A stretch of 64,000 nt of DNA, from the NCBI RefSeq assembly GCF_020873895.1, contig NZ_JAHWGT010000011.1, positions 1 to 64,000 of the forward strand. Direction: 5' to 3'. Below are positions 30,023-37,731 of the stretch, piece by piece. The notes under the pieces were generated by a model. That model had not been told where the DNA came from. It did no database searches and saw only the letters and a list, made by a program, of their open reading frames with translations. Each line of letters begins with the position of its first letter. The first letter of the stretch is position 1. A program made the position numbers and the translations under genes. Origin of the DNA: Streptomyces sp. DH12. GTDB lineage: Bacteria; Actinomycetota; Actinomycetes; Streptomycetales; Streptomycetaceae.

Positions 30023-30336
30023 GCCGCACCCCCCGCCCGGCCGGCGTGGTACCGGCCGCGCATGTCTGCGGCATGGGCCTCGCGGCACGGCGGGCACGGG
30101 GTGGTGCCACGGCGGCGGTGGAGGTCCCACCCGCGCGTCGTGCCCACCACGTCGTCGTGCTCAACGTGGCGTACCGGGGGCGGCCCGCCGGCCGGTCGGC
30201 CCGCGCGCTCCCACCGGCGGGCGCAGGCGGCGCACCAGCCGTACGCCCGGTTGTCGCGGAGATGGCCGCACGAGCCGCAGACGACGGCGCGGCGGCCCGG
30301 CGTGCAGTCGACGCCGTCGCAGAACTTGCTAGGCAT
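30019..30336 (-). CDS. Cys-rich zinc protein (105 aa)
   Basis: ATG 30336, MPSKFCDGVDCTPGRRAVVC then GSCGHLRDNRAYGWCAACAR gives CX4C, CxxCG and CxxC, and PCPPCREAH near the end gives another pair. Two to three zinc sites, likely nucleic-acid binding. Overlaps the preceding gene by 8 bp. Not recognised. Confidence 0.6.
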   Translation of the reverse strand: MPSKFCDGVDCTPGRRAVVCGSCGHLRDNRAYGWCAACARRWERAGRPAGGPPPVRHVEHDDVVGTTRGWDLHRRRGTTPCPPCREAHAADMRGRYHAGRAGGAA

Positions 30337-30778
30337 CGGCGGCACCGCCCGCCTCGGTGCCCGGGGTGACGGCGCGGATGGCGTCGCGGGAGAGCCGCGT
30401 CACCATCTGGTCCAACGCGTCCGCCTTGTGCGCGTGCTCGGGGCTGCGGGTCGACCGGTAGGCGCGGGACTCCCGGGCGAGCATCGCGGCGATGTCCCCC
30501 AAGGTCTTGGCGCGGACTTGGACCGCGTCCGTCGTGGGGGTGCTCTGGCCGTTGGTCGGTGCGGTGTGGAGCGTCGCGGCGGCGACGGCGAGCGTCGCGT
30601 ATACCTGCGCCTCGGCGGCGAGCGCGGCGCCGGTGACCGCGTCGGCGCCGTCGCCGTAGGTGAAGTGGTGCGCCTGGTTGACCAGGCGCATGGCCTCGGC
30701 CTTGGCCGCCAGGTACTCGTCGTGGACGGTCGTGGAGTCCGGTGGTGGGGGTGCCGGACGGTTAGAGTTGCTGGTCAC
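30329..30778 (-). CDS. Helical protein (149 aa), first gene of the long string
   Basis: Start GTG 30778 chosen because AGAAGAGG precedes it; the earlier GTG 30793 would place the ribosome-binding site inside the gene. Helical segments AEYLAAKAEAMRLVNQAHHF-like and ALAAEAQVYATLAVAAATLH, then VRAKTLGDIAAMLARESRAY. No domain recognised. It precedes the Zn protein and recombination genes. Confidence 0.65.
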   Translation of the reverse strand: MTSNSNRPAPPPPDSTTVHDEYLAAKAEAMRLVNQAHHFTYGDGADAVTGAALAAEAQVYATLAVAAATLHTAPTNGQSTPTTDAVQVRAKTLGDIAAMLARESRAYRSTRSPEHAHKADALDQMVTRLSRDAIRAVTPGTEAGGAADA

Positions 30779-30860
30779 GGTGCCTCTTCTCACGGTGGTT
30801 GAGGTGCCTGGTGACCGGGGTTGTTCGAGCCCTGCACGGCGCGGGCAGCCCCGGTTGCCG

Positions 30861-31181
30861 CTACGACGCGATGCGCGTCCTCCGACCCCGAGCGGGTCGG
30901 ATCGCCGCCAGCGGCTGGGCGGCGGGGATGGTCGAGCCAGTCGGCTCGTCGTTGGTCTTGTTGCACAGGGCGTCGACCCAGGCGGGCACGAACGTGAAGT
31001 GCGTCTGGATCAGCCGAAGTTCGCAGTCGCAGAAGCTGACCGACTCGCCCATCCGCTGATGCGGAAGTTCCTTGATCCGGTCCCGCAGGAACCGTTCCTT
31101 GCACCGCAGCTTCTCGGCGGCCTGCGCGTAGTCGTAGTTCTGGACGGCTTCGCAGGAGCAGTAGAGGGGTCGGCCCGTCAC
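30861..31181 (-). CDS. Excisionase-like HTH protein (candidate RDF)
   Basis: 106 residues from GTG 31181 (GTGA overlap with the repressor-like gene). YDYAQAAEKLRCKERFLRDR then IKELPHQRMGESVSFCDCEL is the pattern of MerR/AlpA-type excisionases (alpha-helix turn, wLRR, LPH-x-R-x-G, xxF). The C-terminus is extended and basic. In integrative elements such proteins act as recombination directionality factors with the integrase and can regulate the rep-xis-int genes. The integrase is 2 kb away on the same strand. Assignment by pattern. Confidence 0.6.
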   Translation of the reverse strand: MTGRPLYCSCEAVQNYDYAQAAEKLRCKERFLRDRIKELPHQRMGESVSFCDCELRLIQTHFTFVPAWVDALCNKTNDEPTGSTIPAAQPLAAIRPARGRRTRIAS

Positions 31182-31450
31182 TGCTCTGCCCTGCCGGTCG
31201 GTTCGGGCTCCGGCTTGGCCCTCAGGTCCGCCTCGGAGCGGCCCAAGAGGAACGCGAGCATGGCGAGCTTCTGCGGCGTCGCGTTGCGCCGCCCGGCCTC
31301 TATGTCGCACATCAGCTGCTCCGAGAACCCGCACTGATGCGCCACTGCGCGCTTCGTCAGCCCCCTCTCCTCACGGGCGATCCTCACCGCCTCGGGGTCG
31401 TGGTCCAAAGGGGCGCCCCACGGACGCCGCTTCCTGCGAGGGTCGATCAT
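31178..31450 (-). CDS. Cro/C1-type HTH regulator (90 aa)
   Basis: ATG 31450. VRIAREERGLTKRAVAHQCG then FSEQLMCDIEAGRRNATPQK is a classical five-helix XRE domain; the C-terminus LAMLAFLLGRSEADLRAKPE closes it. Divergent from the 31606 gene over a palindromic operator, so a repressor or anti-repressor of the maintenance switch. Overlaps the excisionase-like gene by 4 bp. Confidence 0.85.
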   Translation of the reverse strand: MIDPRRKRRPWGAPLDHDPEAVRIAREERGLTKRAVAHQCGFSEQLMCDIEAGRRNATPQKLAMLAFLLGRSEADLRAKPEPEPTGRAEQ

Positions 31451-31464
31451 GCATGGACGGTAGC

Positions 31465-31586
31465 GCGTAGCTACGCACACTGCAAGCACTGCGCGGAAGT
31501 GGCGCCACTACTGCGCGCGGCGCCGCTGCGCGCCACCAGAGCGGAATCCGCCACAGGGGAAGTCGGAGTAGCGAAGTAGTGCGTAG
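31465..31586. promoter_or_regulatory. Operator region of the divergent regulator pair
   Basis: GCGTAGCTACGC, a perfect 12-bp palindrome, is at 31465-31476 with GTGCGTAG on the minus strand at 31478-31471; a second GTGCGTAG half-site on the plus strand is at 31579-31586. These lie between divergent HTH genes and probably bind one or both products. Confidence 0.6.
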
Positions 31587-31605
31587 TTCTGCCAAGCTGC
31601 CGCCC

Positions 31606-32055
31606 ATGAATACGAGGTCGCGCCCCGAGCCCCCACCCGAGGCCGCGCTCATCAAGACCGCACTCCAAAGGACCCGCCGCACCGTGCGTGGTGCAGCGCT
31701 TGAGTCCAAGGTGGGCGAGACTCGGTGGCGCCAGATCCTGTCGGGCCACCAGACGGTAGGGGGCACGTTCATCCCGGTCAGGGCCCCCGCCGACACTCTG
31801 GCCGACATGGCCCGGGTAGTCGGTGTCACTCCTGCGGAGCTGCGCGGAGTCGACCGCGCAGACGCCGCAGAGATTTTGGAGGAGAGCACACGCCGCCTCG
31901 CAGAGTCGAACCCGCAGGTGGACGCCATCGCACAACTGCTCGCCACCCTGCCCCCGGAGGCCCAGGCGGAGGTATTCAGGCGGCTGAATCTGGGCGCGGC
32001 CGGCACGGCCGCCGCTGACGACACATCAGGAGGACAGCACCGTCAGGCCGGTTGA
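31606..32055 (+). CDS. HTH regulator (149 aa), divergent partner
   Basis: ATG 31606. ALIKTALQRTRRTVRGAALE then SKVGETRWRQILSGHQTV has an XRE-like helix-turn-helix (GAALESKVGETRWRQIL), followed by ADMARVVGVTPAELRGVDRA and a helical dimerisation tail (VDAIAQLLATLPPEAQAEVF). It could be the element's lysogeny-like repressor. Rightward operon with the 32156 membrane protein. Start chosen as the ATG with the downstream HTH intact. Confidence 0.75.
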   Translation: MNTRSRPEPPPEAALIKTALQRTRRTVRGAALESKVGETRWRQILSGHQTVGGTFIPVRAPADTLADMARVVGVTPAELRGVDRADAAEILEESTRRLAESNPQVDAIAQLLATLPPEAQAEVFRRLNLGAAGTAAADDTSGGQHRQAG

Positions 32056-32155
32056 CTGATGTCACGGAATGGTCACGACCTGTAATATGCCGTGCGCATT
32101 GTGCCTGTGGCACACAATTATTTCTCAAGTTGAAAGCCGAACTTGAGGGGTGATT

Positions 32156-33064
32156 GTGGCCATAGAGCCGGACGTACTGCTGGCTGGCGTGCTCGGAGCC
32201 TCAGTTCTCGCAATCGTTCTCCTTTATCGGGAGAACGTGCGGCACACCCAGCAGATCAATCAACTGAAAGCGGATATCGTCGCCCAGAAGATCGCCACCG
32301 CGCTGAACACCAAGCCGGGTAGTGCGGATCCCACGGCAACCGCCGACCTCGCTCCGGTACCGGATGAGGCACCCGGTCCGGCGAGTCCCGTACGGAAGAA
32401 GCGCCACATGAAGCTCTACGCGGGCGGCGGCGGTGTTGCCGCCGCTCTCGTCTGGCTCGGTGACCGCATCAGCGCCGCATGGGCCGGTCACCGAGGCATC
32501 ACCGCGACGGCGGCCGCCGTCACCGTAGCCGTCTTCGGAGCTGCGACCCTGGCACTCACCACCGACGGCGCAGCACCCACCCGCGCGAGCGGTGCCCCCG
32601 GCGGCGGAACGCCCACATCGCTCCGGGGGGCTCCCCCGGTGAACCTGCCCGCGAGGCCGCAGCCGGGGCACACCCACCGGGACGGGATGCACACGGCGCC
32701 GGACGGCATCGGCGCGCCCTCCAGCTCCACGCCTCCTGGCTACCCCTTGGGGCGCCAGGAGACGGGGAAGGCCGTCCCCACGCCGACCGCCGCCCACGCG
32801 CGCAAGGGCCAGGGCCCCTCCGCCAACGACCAGGGCAGGGGTGGCAGCCAAGTGCCCATCCCGCCGGCTCCGCGGCCGGGGACCACGCCACCCACGCAGA
32901 CGGCCCCGCCGCCTTCCTCTGCACCGCCGACCAGCATCCCCGACCCCTCGCCGGATCCCTCACCGGAACCGTCGCCACAGCCGAGCAAGGGCGCCGTGTG
33001 CTTCAACGTGCTGCCGCTCCTGGATCTCTGCCCGGCCGGCAGTACCCGACCTGCGAGGGGTTGA
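32156..33064 (+). CDS. Membrane protein with Pro-rich exported tail
   Basis: 302 residues from GTG 32156, 5 bases after GAGGGG (GTG 32150 also in frame). N-terminal helix (VLLAGVLGASVLAIVLLYRE), a short coiled stretch, a second hydrophobic region (LYAGGGGVAAALVWLGD; ITATAAAVTVAVFGAATLAL), then about 150 residues of Pro/Thr/Ser/Gly-rich tail ending GAVCFNVLPLLDLCPAGSTR, where two cysteines could form a disulphide. Probably surface-exposed. In an ICE an entry-exclusion role is conceivable, but this is speculation. Confidence 0.7.
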   Translation: MAIEPDVLLAGVLGASVLAIVLLYRENVRHTQQINQLKADIVAQKIATALNTKPGSADPTATADLAPVPDEAPGPASPVRKKRHMKLYAGGGGVAAALVWLGDRISAAWAGHRGITATAAAVTVAVFGAATLALTTDGAAPTRASGAPGGGTPTSLRGAPPVNLPARPQPGHTHRDGMHTAPDGIGAPSSSTPPGYPLGRQETGKAVPTPTAAHARKGQGPSANDQGRGGSQVPIPPAPRPGTTPPTQTAPPPSSAPPTSIPDPSPDPSPEPSPQPSKGAVCFNVLPLLDLCPAGSTRPARG

Positions 33065-33121
33065 CATAGACAAGCCAGACCGCTCAAGGCCCTGTCTCCG
33101 CGGCGCTGTCCGCGGTCTGTA

Positions 33122-33152
33122 GGGGGCCCCGCCGCCGCCGGGGCCCCCTTTT
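33122..33152 (+). terminator. Textbook intrinsic terminator
   Basis: GGGGGCCCCG (33122-33131) pairs perfectly with CGGGGCCCCC (33139-33148) and is followed by TTTT. It ends the rightward transcript just before the convergent integrase gene. Confidence 0.9.
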
Positions 33153-33232
33153 CCATCTCTTCCCGGTTCCGGACCGTGGCGCTGCCTACGGGCCGACCGG
33201 TGATCGAGCCCGCCCGATACCGGCGATAGCCG

Positions 33233-35002
33233 TCAGGCCGGCGTCTCCTGCTGCTCCCCATCGTCGACACCCGAGTGGGGGTTGCTCCCGCAGATCCTCA
33301 GCGCCTCCGCGCGGGCCTCCTCGTACGCGGCCAGGACCTGGTCTCGATCGACCCCCCATGCGACCACCTCGGTGACACCTCCCGCACACCACTGCGCGCG
33401 GCCCTGTCCGGTCGCGTCGGTGAACAGGCCCTCCCACTCCCACGCCCACACTTCCCGCGGCGTGTGATCGCTCGGCGTCTCTACATGCTCGGTACCGTCC
33501 GTCGAGTAGTACGCCGGCCCGACGGTCCACACCCGCGCGCGGGCCGGAACGGAGCTGCGGACCGAGCCCAGCCCTCCGGCCGCCTGGCTCCACCACGCCG
33601 CGGAGCACTCCTCGACCCGGGCCGCCTGCCCGCGGTCCAGCGCCCACTGCTCCGCCACGGCGTGCGCATCCGCCTCCGACCAGAACGCTTCGGCGTAGAC
33701 CCGCGAAAGGTCCACGACGTACACCTTCCCGCCTCGCCCTGTCGGCACCGCGGACGCCCCTTGGTCGGAGTCCGGCGCCGTGACGTTCATGACTCGCGAG
33801 AGGGTGACCAGCGCCGCTTTGTGGGCGGTCTCCAGCAGGTGCCCGTACCTGTCGCTGGTGGTCGTGATCGACTCATGCCCGAGGCGCCGCTGCACGTAGG
33901 TCAGACTGTGACCGTCCGACAGCAACGCCGCCACGTGCGAGTGCCGCACGTCGTGGAACGTCGGCGTCTTCCACTCCGGCAGGACGCCGCGCCGATGCGC
34001 CTCCGCTACCGCCGACGTCCACCGGTCGTAGAAAGTGCTGTACGGCAGGCGTCCTCCGGAGCCGTCGTGGAAGATCAAGTCGTCCAGCCGCAGGTCGAGC
34101 AACCCGTAGTCGGCGAGTTCGCACCACAGCCCGTGGGTGATGTCGACGGTGCGCCGGCCCGCCCGGCTCTTGGGCGCACCCAGCTCCCACGGCTGCCCGG
34201 GGATCCGCTTCCACGCCCGGGTGACACGCAGCTGGTAGACGTCGGTCTCAGGATTGCGTGCGTGCCTGCGGGCGAGAGCGGTGATCTCCCCCCAGCGCAG
34301 GCCGCTGCCGTACGCCGTTCGCACGAGCAGCCGGTCGCTGGCACGGGGGAAGCACTCGCACAGGCCGGCGACCTCCTCGGGAGACATGAACTCCAGGAGC
34401 TCGGTGGACTCGTCGTCCGCGATGCCCCAGTCGTCGAGCGACGGAAGCCTGGTGAGGTCGCAGGGGTTGCGGTCGCGCAGCGGCGGTTCGGCGACGGTCG
34501 CCTCCTTGAGTACCGAGGACAGCAGGCCGTGCAGTCCCCGAAGTGTCTCGGGAGACATGATCTTCCGCTTGGCTCCGCGCTTGACCTGGGTCGTCATCAT
34601 CTTGTTGACCCAGGCGCCGATGGTGGCCTTACTGAAGTGCTCGGGTGACCGCACATCGCAGTTGCCGAACGTGGGGTTGAGGTACATCTCGATCGCCCGG
34701 AGGCGCTGGTTCTTGTACCGCTGGGACGCTGTGCGGTTCTCGATGGACGCTCGCGCGAACCGGTCGAATCGGTACTGGAGTTCGTCTGCCGCCGCCGCGT
34801 CGATGTACCCCTCGCCCTTCACCCACCCCGGCGGCCAGGCGTGACCGTGCTCCTCCACGGCGTTCCTGAAGACCTTCGCCGAGTCCTCGTCGTCGAACCG
34901 TTCGGTCTGCCAGTCGCCCGTCCTTGACCCACCAAGACGCCACTTCACCTGGTAGCTGGTCACCTCGCCAGCCTTGTTCTTCCGTTCCACGATGCTCGCC
35001 AT
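33233..35002 (-). CDS. int: Tyrosine site-specific integrase with a long C-terminal extension
   Basis: 589 residues from ATG 35002. The catalytic set is R236 (GSGLRWGEITAL), H350-x2-R353 (FHDVRHSHVAALL), H376 (RLGHESITTT) and Y386 (SDRYGHLL). The N-terminal arm-binding and SAM-like core-binding domains (FDRFARASIENRTASQRYKN; SPETLRGLHGLLSSVLKEAT) precede. After the catalytic domain (ending about residue 405) there are about 180 further residues with two aromatic-rich, beta-looking modules (VYVVDLSRVYAEAF; ARVWTVGPAYYSTDG; EVWAWEWEGLFTDA). Integrates the element; its start faces the chromosomal junction. Confidence 0.95.
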   Translation of the reverse strand: MASIVERKNKAGEVTSYQVKWRLGGSRTGDWQTERFDDEDSAKVFRNAVEEHGHAWPPGWVKGEGYIDAAAADELQYRFDRFARASIENRTASQRYKNQRLRAIEMYLNPTFGNCDVRSPEHFSKATIGAWVNKMMTTQVKRGAKRKIMSPETLRGLHGLLSSVLKEATVAEPPLRDRNPCDLTRLPSLDDWGIADDESTELLEFMSPEEVAGLCECFPRASDRLLVRTAYGSGLRWGEITALARRHARNPETDVYQLRVTRAWKRIPGQPWELGAPKSRAGRRTVDITHGLWCELADYGLLDLRLDDLIFHDGSGGRLPYSTFYDRWTSAVAEAHRRGVLPEWKTPTFHDVRHSHVAALLSDGHSLTYVQRRLGHESITTTSDRYGHLLETAHKAALVTLSRVMNVTAPDSDQGASAVPTGRGGKVYVVDLSRVYAEAFWSEADAHAVAEQWALDRGQAARVEECSAAWWSQAAGGLGSVRSSVPARARVWTVGPAYYSTDGTEHVETPSDHTPREVWAWEWEGLFTDATGQGRAQWCAGGVTEVVAWGVDRDQVLAAYEEARAEALRICGSNPHSGVDDGEQQETPA

Positions 35003-35102
35003 GGCGCGGGAGAGTACCCCGGTGTTCCCACCGTGTTCCCGGGCCGTCGCGAAGGAACGCAGAGAATCGGGCATCTTCGCAGGTCACAAAGAGGCACGAA
35101 AA
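35003..35102. other. Predicted right end of the element (attachment region)
   Basis: The gap between int and the gabD terminator contains two GTGTTCCC repeats 11 bp apart (35022-35029, 35033-35040), possible integrase arm sites, then AT-richer sequence around 35060-35100. No tRNA 3' end is visible. The exact att core cannot be placed without the other end. Confidence 0.4.
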
Positions 35103-35139
35103 GGCGGCCGGAGCCCCCGCACAGTGGGCTCCGGCCGCC
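35103..35139 (-). terminator. Terminator of the gabD-like gene
   Basis: GGCGGCCGGAGCCC and GGGCTCCGGCCGCC form a perfect 14-bp stem with a 9-base loop, 20 bp after the stop at 35160. Confidence 0.85.
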
Positions 35140-35159
35140 GGCTCGACGGGGCGGGTGGC

Positions 35160-36605
35160 CTACAGGGCCAGGCCGGTGAGGACCAGCACCCGCTCGTAGG
35201 TGTAGTCGTCCATCGCGTAGGCCACGCCCTCGCGGCCGACGCCGGACTGCTTGACGCCGCCGTACGGCATCTGGTCGGCGCGGTACGAGGGGACGTCGCC
35301 GACGATCACGCCGCCCACCTCCAGCGCGCGGTGGGCGCGGAAGGCGGTCTGCACGTCGTGCGTGAAGACACCGGCCTGGAGGCCGAACTTGGAGTCGTTG
35401 ACCGCGGCGAACGCGGCGGCCTCGCCGTCGACCTTGTGGAGGGTCAGGACCGGGCCGAAGACCTCCTCGCGGGCGAGGGTCGTGTCGGCCGGGAGGTCGG
35501 CGACGACGGTCGGGGCGTAGCTCGCGCCCTCGCGCTTGCCGCCGGCCAGGAGGGTCGCGCCGGCGGCGACGGCCTCGTCGACCCAGGACTCCACGCGCCG
35601 GGCGGCGTCCTCGCTGACCAGCGGGCCGACGTCGGTGGACTCGTCGGCCGGGTCGCCGGTGCCCTGCGCCTCGACGGCGGCGACGACCTTGGCGACGAGC
35701 CGGTCGTACACGGCGGCGTCGGCGATGACGCGCTGGACGGAGATGCAGGACTGGCCGGCCTGGTAGTTGGAGAAGGTGGCGATGCGGCTCGCCGCCCAGT
35801 CCAGGTCCTCCTCGGAGGACCAGTCGGCGAGGACGACGGCCGCGGCGTTGCCGCCCAGCTCCAGCGTGCAGTGCTTGTGCGGCACGGACTGCTGGATGGC
35901 GTAGCCGACCGTGTCGGAGCCGGTGAAGGAGATGACCGGCAGGCGCTCGTCCTGGACGAGGGCCGGCATGCGGTCGTTGGCCACCGGCAGGACCGACCAG
36001 GAGCCGGCGGGCAGGTCCGTCTCGGCCAGCAGCTCGCCGAGGACCAGCGCGGAGAGCGGGGTGGCCGGGGCGGGCTTGAGGATGATGGGCGCGCCGACGG
36101 CGAGGGCCGGGGCGACCTTGTGGGCGCAGAGGTTCAGCGGGAAGTTGAACGGCGCGATGCCGAGGACGACGCCCTTGGGGAAGCGGCGGGTCAGGGCGAG
36201 GCGGCCGGTGCCGCCGGCGTCGGTGTCGAGGCGCTGGGCCTCGCCGCCGTTGAAGCGGCGGGCCTCCTCGGCGGCGAAGCGGAAGACGGAGACGGCGCGG
36301 CCGACCTCGCCGCGGGCCCACTTGATCGGCTTGCCGTTCTCGGCGGAGATCAGTCGGGCGATCTCCTCCGTGCGCTCGGCGAGCCGCTTCGACACGTGGT
36401 CGAGGGCGGCGGCGCGGACGTGCGCGGGGGTCGCGGCGAACTCTTCGAGGACGGTGTGCGCCGCGGCCACGGCCTCTTCGACCTGGGCCTCGGTGGGCAC
36501 GCTCACCCGGCCGACGAGGTGGCCGTCCCAGGGGGAGGTGACGTCGAAGGTGGTCTCGCCGGTGGCCTCGCGGCCGGCGAGCCAGAAGGCGTGGGTGGCG
36601 GTCAT
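35160..36605 (-). CDS. gabD: Aldehyde dehydrogenase, probable succinate-semialdehyde dehydrogenase
   Basis: 481 residues, complete NAD(P)-dependent ALDH: FPKGVVLGIAPFNFPLNLCA (cofactor-binding), ISFTGSDTVGYAI, general base E249 in HCTLELGGNAAAVV and the catalytic Cys287 in YQAGQSCISVQ, then EVFGPVLTL and PYGGVKQSGVGREG. The genome context (PucR, gabT, potABCD, two more ALDHs) and the known order in Streptomyces polyamine/GABA genes point to oxidation of succinate semialdehyde to succinate. Start ATG 36605. It is the first chromosomal gene beyond the element and is intact. Confidence 0.85.
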   Translation of the reverse strand: MTATHAFWLAGREATGETTFDVTSPWDGHLVGRVSVPTEAQVEEAVAAAHTVLEEFAATPAHVRAAALDHVSKRLAERTEEIARLISAENGKPIKWARGEVGRAVSVFRFAAEEARRFNGGEAQRLDTDAGGTGRLALTRRFPKGVVLGIAPFNFPLNLCAHKVAPALAVGAPIILKPAPATPLSALVLGELLAETDLPAGSWSVLPVANDRMPALVQDERLPVISFTGSDTVGYAIQQSVPHKHCTLELGGNAAAVVLADWSSEEDLDWAASRIATFSNYQAGQSCISVQRVIADAAVYDRLVAKVVAAVEAQGTGDPADESTDVGPLVSEDAARRVESWVDEAVAAGATLLAGGKREGASYAPTVVADLPADTTLAREEVFGPVLTLHKVDGEAAAFAAVNDSKFGLQAGVFTHDVQTAFRAHRALEVGGVIVGDVPSYRADQMPYGGVKQSGVGREGVAYAMDDYTYERVLVLTGLAL

Positions 36606-36639
36606 CGCGGTCCCGGCCCTTCGCAGTAGTTGGGGGTGT

Positions 36640-37641
36640 TCAGCGCAGGCGCTTGCTCTCAGGGGACACGGTAGGCCGGGTGGGCCGGCCCGGCGTTTGT
36701 CCTTGGTGGAGTGGTCGGGGTGTCGGGTCCGACGCTTCGGCAGGTGTGCCGCCGCGTTCGGCGCGGACGATCTGCCACACGCCCGCCACGACGACGGCGC
36801 CGCCCACGGCGATGGGCCAGGTCAGGGCCTCGTCGAGGATCAGCCAGCCGAGGAGGACGGCGACGACGGGGTTGACGTAGGCGTAGGTCGCGACGAGGGA
36901 GAGCGGGGCGCTCTGGAGGAGCCAGGCGTACGCGGTGAACGCGATCAGCGAGCCGAAGACGACGAGGTAGGCCAGGGCGGTCCAGGAGCGGGCGGAGACC
37001 TCCGACAGGTCCAGGCCGCGCTGCTCGCCGCGGGCGAGGCCGACGAGGGCGCAGGCGAGCCCGCCCGCCAGCATCTCGTACGCGCTCGCGGTGAACGGGT
37101 TGCGGGGCATCGGGATGCGGGAGGAGGAGAAGGAGCCGGCGGACCACATGAGGGTGGCGGCGACGACGGTGAGGACGCCGCCCAGGTGCACGTCGCCGCT
37201 GAGCCCCGGCAGGGTCAGGACGGCGAGCCCGGCGAGGCCGAGCAGCACGCCGGCGTACGCGCGGGGGCCCGGGCGTTCGCCGAAGGCGGTGCGCAGGACC
37301 ACCACCCAGGCCGGCATGACGGCGACGAGCAGGGCGGCGAGGCCGGACGGCACGGAGGTCTCGGCGAGCACGACGAGGCCGTTGCCGCCGAGGAGCAGCA
37401 GCACGCCGACGACGGCGGCGGAGGCGAGCTGGGCGCGGGTCACCCGCAGGACGGACGGCCCGTGGCGCCAGACGAGCAGCGCGGCGAGCAGGAGGCCGGC
37501 GACGACGAAGCGCGCGCCGGCGGAGAGGAAGGGCGGCAGGGTCTCCACGGTGACGCGGATGCCGAGGTAGGTGGAGCCCCACACGAGGTACACGATCGCC
37601 AGCGCGGCCCAGACGCTGCCGCTGATGCGCGCGGTTGTCAT
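36640..37641 (-). CDS. EamA/DMT-family transporter
   Basis: 333 residues with ten hydrophobic helices and the EamA duplication (SVWAALAIVYLVWGSTYLGI in the first half; WLILDEALTWPIAVGGAVVV in the second, containing the L-x-E-x-L/P motif). Drug/metabolite-type export or import of small molecules across the membrane. It lies between PucR and gabD on the same strand (35 and 90 bp gaps), so may move a metabolite of the GABA/polyamine route; substrate not deducible. The last 30 residues are a polar tail. Confidence 0.85.
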   Translation of the reverse strand: MTTARISGSVWAALAIVYLVWGSTYLGIRVTVETLPPFLSAGARFVVAGLLLAALLVWRHGPSVLRVTRAQLASAAVVGVLLLLGGNGLVVLAETSVPSGLAALLVAVMPAWVVVLRTAFGERPGPRAYAGVLLGLAGLAVLTLPGLSGDVHLGGVLTVVAATLMWSAGSFSSSRIPMPRNPFTASAYEMLAGGLACALVGLARGEQRGLDLSEVSARSWTALAYLVVFGSLIAFTAYAWLLQSAPLSLVATYAYVNPVVAVLLGWLILDEALTWPIAVGGAVVVAGVWQIVRAERGGTPAEASDPTPRPLHQGQTPGRPTRPTVSPESKRLR

Positions 37642-37731
37642 GATCAGGAGATTAGGGACTCCCCCGACCGGTCGGCAAAGAATTTGCCCGAGTCCGGGCA
37701 GGGGATGGGCGATCGGACCGAGCGAAACCGG

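Larger units (their letters stand above)
1..35102. mobile_element. Right part of an integrative (probably conjugative) element
   Basis: A tyrosine integrase, an excisionase-like HTH protein, a divergent repressor pair, RecT/YqaJ/RusA/DnaQ recombination genes, a WhiB protein and Spd-like membrane genes lie together and stop abruptly at a conserved Streptomyces metabolic region beginning at about 35,103. No capsid, tail or terminase gene is visible, and membrane genes at the left edge resemble conjugal spread genes, so an AICE/ICE is favoured over a prophage. The left end and the expected TraB/FtsK-type transfer gene lie outside the window. The right boundary is inferred from gene content; no att repeat could be matched because only one end is present. 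Confidence 0.8.

Noticed and set aside
35040-35102. tRNA gene or 3' end as the attachment site
   Set aside because: No cloverleaf arms or GTTCGA-type T loop could be drawn.
1-35102. Region as an intact prophage
   Set aside because: No terminase, portal, capsid, tail, lysin or holin gene can be seen, though the left part of the element is outside the window.
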